Source: Pirellulales bacterium
GTDB lineage: Bacteria > Planctomycetota > Planctomycetia > Pirellulales > JAICIG01
Reading direction: 5' to 3'
Length of the DNA stretch: 6,526 bases
Assembly: GCA_025924495.1 (NCBI GenBank)
Contig: JAICIG010000440.1
Span: forward strand, 1-6,526
A model generated the notes under the pieces. It ran no database searches, was not told the origin of the DNA, and saw only the letters and a list, made by a program, of their open reading frames with translations. Position numbers and translations under genes: made by a program. Positions 1-4,897 of this stretch are shown piece after piece. Numbering within the stretch: position 1 is the stretch's first letter; every line of letters starts with the position of its first letter.

Positions 1-203
1 ATCCGCTCGAAGAACAGCACCGTCCGATAGGCGTAGAATTCGCCCATAATCCCCAGCAAGCTGCCTTCTTTCTCGGTATATCGCAGGAACTCATCAAGAT
101 TGCTGAAAGCATCAAAAACAACGTAGAGGCCGTCCAAGCTGACGAAGCAGATCAGGAAGACATGGACGAATTGTCGGAGCAAATAGCGGTCAATGATCCG
201 CAT
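1..203 (-). CDS. LptF/LptG-family (YjgP/YjgQ) permease, N-terminal part, cut by the left window edge
   Basis: Reading the minus strand from an ATG at 203-201 gives 67 uninterrupted codons to the window edge, beginning MRIIDRYLLRQFVHVF. A basic N-terminus with an 'I-DRYLLRQF' pattern, leading into a hydrophobic segment at about residues 8-30, is the typical opening of LptF/LptG permeases. In well-studied Gram-negatives these are the inner-membrane subunits that work with the LptB ATPase to extract lipopolysaccharide and pass it towards the outer membrane. Family members usually have about 350-400 residues, so roughly the first fifth is visible. I chose this start because GGAG lies 5 bases upstream (209-212 on the plus strand) and because the family motif begins here. 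An in-frame ATG at 221-219 would add six residues but has no such site. F versus G cannot be decided from this piece. The family call is from memory of the motif and is fairly confident. Confidence 0.8.
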   Translation of the reverse strand, partial: MRIIDRYLLRQFVHVFLICFVSLDGLYVVFDAFSNLDEFLRYTEKEGSLLGIMGEFYAYRTVLFFER

Positions 204-208
204 CGGCA

Positions 209-212
209 CTCC
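209..212 (-). promoter_or_regulatory. Ribosome binding site of the LptF/LptG-family gene
   Basis: The minus strand reads GGAG, then five bases, then ATG (203-201). This decides the start in favour of 203 over the in-frame ATG at 221. The spacing is slightly short but usable. Confidence 0.5.
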
Positions 213-341
213 AAAATGCATGGCTGGCGGCGGAAGTTGGCCAGACGGGGCGCCAAGCGACTCGAGGCCGTCGCTCTCTACTACGCTGTCCGAACGGCGC
301 AAAGCGGCAGGTTTTTTGAGCCGGCAAGGATAGAGAATATT

Positions 342-353
342 ACCCGATCGGGT
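342..353. promoter_or_regulatory. Perfect 12-bp palindrome, possible operator upstream of the permease gene
   Basis: The bases read ACCCGATCGGGT, identical on both strands. On the minus strand, facing the permease gene, a TTGACC hexamer (356-351) resembling a -35 box overlaps one half. No good -10 box was found at standard spacing, so the promoter is uncertain. The palindrome is seen directly; the operator role is inference. Confidence 0.25.
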
Positions 354-781
354 CAACACAGAAGCTCTGACGAGCACGCATTCGCACTGCGAACAGAGGC
401 AGGCTAGATAAGATTGGGACGACTCTTGCAAGTGTGCGATTTCGATTTGCACGGCGCGTTGCATCTCCGAGGGATGTGCAGCGACAAGTTCGCCGCAGCG
501 CTCTTGACACGTGGAAGTCCAAAAGAGCTTTTCATCGTCATCTTTCCCGTCGCGAGCGCTCAGGGAGTGACTTTGGTTTGTTGAAAAGCCTGGAGCTATA
601 GCGGTTTGCGGCCGCCTCGCTGCGGAGCGATGGTGTCATTTGCTCCAGCTCTCCAAGTGGAGAAACTATGCGATCTTTGCCGGTTGACGACGTGTCCGCA
701 CCGGCAGATGGCTTGCCTAACATCCCCAGAGGTCCGAGCCCCAAGCCGGCAAAACCAGATTCGGCCGGATGTGCAGCATTT

Positions 782-798
782 ACGGCAACTTTTGCCGT
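782..798. repeat. Perfect 7-bp inverted repeat upstream of the BBP7 gene
   Basis: ACGGCAA and TTGCCGT are exact reverse complements separated by CTT. They lie about 115 bases before the barrel gene start. This could be a protein-binding site or a small hairpin in the 5' leader. It has no poly-T tail, so it is not a typical terminator. Confidence 0.35.
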
Positions 799-800
799 TC

Positions 801-815
801 TTACTCAACTAGTAA
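801..815. repeat. 5-bp inverted repeat next to the 782-798 repeat
   Basis: TTACT and AGTAA flank a five-base spacer (CAACT), two bases after the 782-798 repeat. On its own this is weak and could be chance. It is listed because two adjacent dyads in a promoter region may form a composite regulatory site. Confidence 0.2.
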
Positions 816-912
816 CAGCAGCGCTTCCGATACTACCCGCACGGGCACAGCATCGACTCTCCGCTGTGGAGGGTGTGCGCGGAATCTTCTGACGGTAAGG
901 TAGACACAAACG

Positions 913-2382
913 ATGTCGATCAATCGCATGAAGTTGTGGCTTGCACTGGGCTTGCAACTCCTGGTGACGTCAATGGCCGCGGCCCAAGAGTTGAAAGAAG
1001 ACGAATGGCTGCCGGGCATCCGCGACGCGAGACTGTTTGCCCCCGCTGATCTAAGCTATTACGGCAATGGGCCGCGCCGTCCGAAGGGGTGGTTCTTCAC
1101 CCTTGAAGGACTGCAGATGGCCACTTCGGCCCCAGAGCGGACGACGGTCGGCAATCCCGATTTTCATCCGCTGACGTTTGATGGCCAAGGTTTCGCCATC
1201 CAGCAAAACACCGTGGATACGGGATTCATTCTCCCAGGCATGCGTCAGGGAGAGCGATTGCAACTCGGTTATGTAGATGACGAGGGCAAGGGGTGGATGG
1301 TGGGCACGATGGTGCTGCACACGGCCTCATCGTATAACACGACTACGAATGCCGGCATGTCGTTCTCCGCGCCGTTTGTCAACGGCGTGTCGCCACTGGA
1401 AGGGTTCGTGAATGAGATCTTACCGATCCCGGCCAATCAGCCAGGGTTTACTGGCAGCACTACCGGCTTTGCATCGGTTAATGCAGACATCAACGGCAAC
1501 GGCATCTTCGGCGCCAGCGGCCAAGACATCGGCACGCCGAACGCAAGTCCGCCGCCGCTCTTCGTGCCGCCGCCGGACGGGTTCCCGGATGTCCCGCATG
1601 CGACCGACTTTGGCGACCTGGTTTCTCTCCCGATCGTGTTCCCTGTTCTGCAAACGAAATACAGCGTGCGAACCTGGGGCGTCGAAGTCATGCGAACCTG
1701 GCAGTTGGGCAAGGGACGGATCGGCGGCGCTTGGGATGTGATGGCTGGTGTGCGGTATCTCCGGTTCCGCGATAGCTTCTACTTCAGCGGGACGGGCCAA
1801 CACATCGTCGTACAACTTACGCCGCCACCGCCCGCCACGGGCGACGTCTACACGGGCCTGCTGTCGGACACCGCTATCACGCAGACCGCCGATAACAACC
1901 TGGTAGGTCCACAGATCGGCTTGCGATACGTGAAAGGATATGGACGGCTGAGCATTCAAACGGAAGCTCGCTTTATGGCCGCGGCGAATTTCCAGAACAA
2001 TCGGCAGAACGGCTGGATTGCGAACCGCCCCAACCAGGCCCTGGTACGTCCGCTCTTCACCCTGTTTCCGCATGACAATACGATCCTGCGATATGGCTTC
2101 GTACCGTCGGTTACAACTCCGAACTTGTTCAGCTCAGGCGTGAATCATACACAGCATGCCACGCAGTTTTCGCCGGTGGGCGAACTGCGGGTGAACCTCA
2201 ACTACCAGATTTACAGGTCTCTCGGCGTCAATGTCGGTTGGACGGGCCTGGTCATGGGCGGCATGGCTCGATCCCCCGACATGGTTAACTACGCCTTGCC
2301 GGATATGGGCATCCTCAGCGCTCATAATCGACAAGTCGTGCTGCTCAACGGCATCAACTTCGGCGTGAATATCAACCGATAA
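913..2382 (+). CDS. BBP7-family outer-membrane beta-barrel protein
   Basis: This 489-residue protein has a signal peptide: basic MSINRMK, a hydrophobic core at about residues 7-20, and a likely cleavage at MAAA/QE (after residue 24). The mature part matches the planctomycete BBP7/DUF1551 family as I remember it. It has an early 'GWFFTLEGLQMA' strand (59-70), a 'WGVEVMRTWQLG' strand (255-266), 'MAGVRYLRFRDSFYF' (277-291), 'DNNLVGPQIGLRY' (327-339), and a late 'PVGELRVNLNYQ...VGWTGLVMGGMAR' block (421-453). Alternating polar/aromatic strands with turns suggest a barrel; cargo and function are unknown. Residues 190-230 hold an Asp/Asn/Gly- and Pro-rich stretch (NADINGNGIFG, then PPPLFVPPPDG), probably a surface loop. 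The C-terminus (GVNINR) lacks the usual terminal aromatic of a BAM signal. The start at 913 has only a weak AAGGT upstream (897-901); Met6 at 928 is a possible alternative. A terminator follows, so the gene is probably monocistronic. Confidence 0.85.
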   Translation: MSINRMKLWLALGLQLLVTSMAAAQELKEDEWLPGIRDARLFAPADLSYYGNGPRRPKGWFFTLEGLQMATSAPERTTVGNPDFHPLTFDGQGFAIQQNTVDTGFILPGMRQGERLQLGYVDDEGKGWMVGTMVLHTASSYNTTTNAGMSFSAPFVNGVSPLEGFVNEILPIPANQPGFTGSTTGFASVNADINGNGIFGASGQDIGTPNASPPPLFVPPPDGFPDVPHATDFGDLVSLPIVFPVLQTKYSVRTWGVEVMRTWQLGKGRIGGAWDVMAGVRYLRFRDSFYFSGTGQHIVVQLTPPPPATGDVYTGLLSDTAITQTADNNLVGPQIGLRYVKGYGRLSIQTEARFMAAANFQNNRQNGWIANRPNQALVRPLFTLFPHDNTILRYGFVPSVTTPNLFSSGVNHTQHATQFSPVGELRVNLNYQIYRSLGVNVGWTGLVMGGMARSPDMVNYALPDMGILSAHNRQVVLLNGINFGVNINR

Positions 2383-2408
2383 GTCTCGCCGCCAGCACGG
2401 AAGCATCG

Positions 2409-2443
2409 ACGCCCGACCGCTCTCAAAAGCGGCCGGGCGTTTT
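2409..2443 (+). terminator. Intrinsic terminator of the BBP7 gene
   Basis: The arms at 2409-2421 and 2428-2440 pair at 12 of 13 positions (one A-C mismatch at 2416/2433), with a six-base loop CTCAAA and a TTTT run at 2440-2443. It begins 26 bases after the barrel gene stop, which fits a classic rho-independent terminator and separates this gene from the VWA gene downstream. Confidence 0.85.
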
Positions 2444-2492
2444 CAATTGCGCCTGCCGGATTATTGCCTCCCGCGCGTTTTTCGCGTGTAAT

Positions 2493-2499
2493 GGAGGGG
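2493..2499 (+). promoter_or_regulatory. Shine-Dalgarno-like site before the VWA gene
   Basis: GGAGGGG lies 12 bases before the ATG at 2512, longer than the ideal spacing. A TAAAAT at 2500-2505 lies between them and resembles a -10 box. If that were the promoter, the transcript would begin near the ATG and lack this site. No good -35 box supports that alternative. Confidence 0.35.
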
Positions 2500-2511
2500 T
2501 AAAATCCTTGC

Positions 2512-3468
2512 ATGGCGAGGCGCCGCGTGTCGACCCCTGTTTCTCTGTCGCTTCAACAGGCGAAGTCAACATCGTTCAGCAGGAGTAGTTGGGCGATCTG
2601 CTTGAGCCCGGCGGTGCGCGCCTGCTTTTGTTCGCTGCTGGGGCATGCCGCTGGCTTGGTCGTATTGGCGATGTCATTCGCCGCAATTCAGCGGTCGCCC
2701 TCCGGCGGCCTGGCCTTGACGGCCGGGACCATTGAGGCCGCGACCGACGATTTTGCCGAACTCGATTTGCGAGCAATCGAAATCGAAGAGTTGGCGCCAG
2801 TCAGCTTTTCTGACCTGCTCGTCGAAGCCAACGAGTTCGCACTGCCCATCGTCGAATTCGGAGAGCGAGTCCAGCCCACGGTGAAAGCCACGGCGGCGAA
2901 GAGCGAAGGTCTGGCAGAATCGCTTTCAGTCGATCATGCGACTGGCTCGGAAAACGCCGAACGACGACTGCGCAAGTCGGCGAATTTTTACGGCATCGAG
3001 GCCCACGGCAATGATTTTGTTTTCGTCGTCGATATGTCGGGCAGCATGACAGGCGCCAGATTTCGCCGCGCCCGAGCTGAGTTGCGTCGCTCGATCGAAT
3101 CGCTTGCAGCGCCGCAACGATTTTACGTGCTATTTTTCAACGACCGGGCCTGGCCCATGCCAGCGAGCGATTTGCAGGAGGCGACGGAAAAGAATCTAAA
3201 CGACGCCCGGCGCTGGTTAAAACAGGCCCAATGCCAAGGCGGCACCAACCCGCTGCCAGCTCTGATGCAGGCGCTCGACCTTCGCCCAGATGCCGTCTTT
3301 CTGTTGTCCGACGGTAGATTCGATCCGGAGGCGGCTCGAGAGCTTGAGCAGTCTGAAACGAGCCGGCCCATCCCCATTCATACGATCGGTTTCGCGAGCC
3401 GCGAAGGCGAGCCGATGCTGAGAGCGATTTCCGAAGCAAGCGGCGGCGCCTATCGGTTTGTACGATAG
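2512..3468 (+). CDS. Membrane-anchored VWA-domain protein with intact MIDAS
   Basis: This 318-residue protein has a basic N-terminus (MARRR) and a single hydrophobic segment at about residues 37-59. An acidic, low-complexity linker follows (about 75-155), then a C-terminal von Willebrand factor A domain from about 160 to the end. The metal-ion-dependent adhesion site looks complete: D174-M-S176-G-S178 in 'FVFVVDMSGSM', T245 in 'QGGTNP', and D267 in 'VFLLSDG'. The positive N-terminus and single segment predict an anchor in the inner membrane with the VWA domain outside the cytoplasm. VWA domains bind ligands or partner proteins through a divalent metal; this partner is unknown. Short planctomycete proteins of this layout, with an 'F-GI...G..FVFV.D.SGSM' lead-in, are familiar but uncharacterised to my knowledge. 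There is no AAA ATPase neighbour as in MoxR systems. The preceding terminator suggests its own promoter. Three cysteines (30, 38, 40) lie in or near the membrane segment, but no lipobox follows from them. Confidence 0.85.
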   Translation: MARRRVSTPVSLSLQQAKSTSFSRSSWAICLSPAVRACFCSLLGHAAGLVVLAMSFAAIQRSPSGGLALTAGTIEAATDDFAELDLRAIEIEELAPVSFSDLLVEANEFALPIVEFGERVQPTVKATAAKSEGLAESLSVDHATGSENAERRLRKSANFYGIEAHGNDFVFVVDMSGSMTGARFRRARAELRRSIESLAAPQRFYVLFFNDRAWPMPASDLQEATEKNLNDARRWLKQAQCQGGTNPLPALMQALDLRPDAVFLLSDGRFDPEAARELEQSETSRPIPIHTIGFASREGEPMLRAISEASGGAYRFVR

Positions 3469-3511
3469 GCTGGCCAGGGGCGGTCGCATGGTCTCGTGAA
3501 GCTTGTCGCCC

Positions 3512-3545
3512 GGCGGACTGCTTGCTAACTTAGCAGTTTACCGCC
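3512..3545 (+). repeat. Imperfect hairpin in the leader before dapL
   Basis: GGCGG-ACTGC (3512-3521) can pair with GCAGT (3533-3537) and CCGCC (3541-3545), leaving a three-base TTA bulge. The loop overlaps a second, competing dyad TGCTAA-C-TTAGCA (3523-3535). It lies between the VWA stop and the aminotransferase start. With no T-run it is not a typical terminator; it could be an mRNA structure or a protein-binding site. A weak TTGTCG (3503-3508) with TAACTT (3526-3531) at 17-base spacing overlaps it but is poor as a promoter. Confidence 0.3.
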
Positions 3546-3579
3546 ATCCGGCCGATCGATCCCCTTGCTGACAGTGAAT

Positions 3580-4812
3580 ATGAGCGACCCTTATTTTCAG
3601 TCCTTGTTTGCCGACCGCATCGGCGGCATCAACTACGGAAAAGGCACCGAGATCTACAAGTTTGAGAAGATCAAACGCGCCAAGCGGAAGGCCCTAGCGG
3701 AACATCCCGAGCGCAAACTGGTCGATTTCGGCATCGGTGAAAATGACGAGCCCGCCGACGAATCGGTGCGGGCCGTCATGGCTGCGGAGATCCACAAGCC
3801 GGAGAATCGCGGCTATGCGGATAATGGCATCGCGGCCTTCAAGGAAGCGGCGGCTCGCTTCATGGATCGGCAGTTCGGCGTCAAGCTCGATCCGGTCAAA
3901 GAAGTGAACCACTCGATCGGCTCGAAGCCGGCGCTAGCCATGTTGCCGGCAGCATTCATCAACCCGGGCGATGTGACATTGATGACCGTGCCCGGCTATC
4001 CGGTAGCAGGCACGCACACGAAGTATTATGGCGGCGACGTCCATCGCCTGCCGCTGCTTGCCGAGAACGACTTTTTCCCCGACCTGGACGGGATCTCGGC
4101 CGAGATCTGTAAGCGGGCAAAGCTGCTGGTCATCAATTATCCGAATAGCCCCACGGGCCGAGTCGCCACTCGTGATTTCTACCGGCGAGTGATCGACTTC
4201 GCGCATCGGCACAGCGTCGTCGTCGTTCAGGACGCGGCGCACATTCTGCTCTCCTACGATGGCAAACCGTTGAGTTTCTTGTCAGTCCCGGGGGCGAAAG
4301 AAGTTGGCGTCGAAGTCCATTCGCTGTCCAAAGGCTTCCACATGATCGGTTGGCGGATGGGCTTCGTGTGCGGCCATGAGCGCATCGTGCAGGCCTTTGC
4401 CGATATCAAAGACAACAGCGACTCGGGCCAGTTCATGGCGATTCAGAAGGCCGCCGCTGCAGCCTTGGACAACGATTCCATTCCCACGCGCGTCCGCGAA
4501 AAGTACCGTCGCCGGCTGCAAAAGCTGGTCGCAGCGCTTTCTCGCTGCGGTTTCGATTGCCGCATGCCGGGCGGCACATACTTCCTTTACACGCGCAGTC
4601 CCAAGGGGCTGCAAAGCGGGCAGCAGTTCGAAAATGCCGAGGCTGCCAGCCAGTATCTGATCACCGAGCAATCTATTTGCACGGTGCCCTGGGATGACGC
4701 CGGTGCGTTCTTAAGATTTAGCGTGACCTACGAAGCGCCCGACGAGGCGGCGGAGGATGAACTGATGGCCGAGACGGAATCGCGGCTGAAGCGGATTCAG
4801 CTTGTTTTCTAG
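3580..4812 (+). CDS. dapL: LL-diaminopimelate aminotransferase
   Basis: This is a 410-residue fold-type I, pyridoxal-phosphate aminotransferase. It should convert tetrahydrodipicolinate plus glutamate directly to LL-2,6-diaminopimelate and 2-oxoglutarate, bypassing the acylated DapD/DapC/DapE steps of lysine and peptidoglycan synthesis. Visible landmarks are 'GGINYGKGTEIYKFEKIKR' near the N-terminus, 'DFGIGENDEP' (49-58), 'VPGYPV' with Y140, 'NYPNSPTG' with N189, 'VVVQDAAH' with cofactor-ring Asp D218, the Schiff-base lysine K251 in 'SLSKGFHMIGWRMGF', and carboxylate-binding R379 in 'LRFSVTYEAP'. Length matches the family (about 410). I chose ATG 3580; a TTG at 3565 in the same frame would add five residues. 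Neither start has a clear Shine-Dalgarno site. The gap from the VWA stop is 111 bases, so co-transcription is possible but unproven, and no other dap genes are nearby. The aminotransferase family is certain; the DapL assignment is likely, with another class I/II aminotransferase specificity as the alternative. Confidence 0.85.
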   Translation: MSDPYFQSLFADRIGGINYGKGTEIYKFEKIKRAKRKALAEHPERKLVDFGIGENDEPADESVRAVMAAEIHKPENRGYADNGIAAFKEAAARFMDRQFGVKLDPVKEVNHSIGSKPALAMLPAAFINPGDVTLMTVPGYPVAGTHTKYYGGDVHRLPLLAENDFFPDLDGISAEICKRAKLLVINYPNSPTGRVATRDFYRRVIDFAHRHSVVVVQDAAHILLSYDGKPLSFLSVPGAKEVGVEVHSLSKGFHMIGWRMGFVCGHERIVQAFADIKDNSDSGQFMAIQKAAAAALDNDSIPTRVREKYRRRLQKLVAALSRCGFDCRMPGGTYFLYTRSPKGLQSGQQFENAEAASQYLITEQSICTVPWDDAGAFLRFSVTYEAPDEAAEDELMAETESRLKRIQLVF

Positions 4813-4858
4813 CTCGCACTGGCGACAATCGTTTGCCGCATTGGGCAGTCCCGCAATC

Positions 4859-4877
4859 GCACGCCGGCCCGGCGTGC
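4859..4877. terminator. GC-rich inverted repeat between convergent genes, possible bidirectional terminator
   Basis: GCACGCCGG and CCGGCGTGC are perfect reverse complements around a single C; as RNA this would form a 7-bp stem with a GGCCC loop. It lies 46 bases after the aminotransferase stop and 20 bases after the dehydrogenase stop on the other strand. Both transcripts would run into it. There is no T-run on either side, so intrinsic termination is unproven; it could instead protect 3' ends or mark rho-dependent termination. Confidence 0.45.
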
Positions 4878-4897
4878 TTCATCGCCCTCTTCGCGGC

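Larger units (their letters stand above)
204..912. other. Long divergent intergenic region without a convincing gene
   Basis: About 700 bases separate the divergent permease gene and the BBP7 barrel gene. Open frames here are short (74 codons or fewer, apart from a frame antisense to the permease start), have no recognisable domains, and show a weaker third-position GC preference than the flanking genes. I see no tRNA, rRNA or transposase remnant. The region does hold several short inverted repeats: 342-353, 650-663, 678-683 with 701-706, 782-798 and 801-815. It must carry the promoters for both flanking genes, but I could not identify a convincing -35/-10 pair for either. Confidence 0.6.

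Noticed and set aside
162..407. 81-codon plus-strand frame at the left side
   Set aside because: Its first part is antisense to the LptF/LptG-like start, and the remainder has no recognisable features.
581..602. TTGAAA followed by TATAGC as a promoter
   Set aside because: The spacing is only 10 bases, far from the 16-18 needed, and no other -35 box fits well.
650..663. TCTCCA-AG-TGGAGA inverted repeat
   Set aside because: Perfect but short, with a two-base centre; it overlaps the GGAG of a doubtful short ORF and has no supporting context, so it is mentioned only as part of the intergenic description.
678..706. TGCCGG ... CCGGCA inverted repeat with TTGACG inside
   Set aside because: The 6-bp arms are 17 bases apart and GC-rich, so chance is likely; the TTGACG has no matching -10 box at normal spacing.
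538..808. Overlapping minus- and plus-strand frames of about 70 codons in the intergenic region
   Set aside because: Several frames overlap each other at the same place with no recognisable product and no clear coding bias; at this GC content such frames arise by chance.
1420..2073. 217-codon open frame on the minus strand inside the BBP7 gene
   Set aside because: It lies wholly antisense to a well-supported gene, its product is low in hydrophobic structure and rich in Arg/Ala/Gly as expected of a GC-rich mirror frame, and no domain is recognisable.
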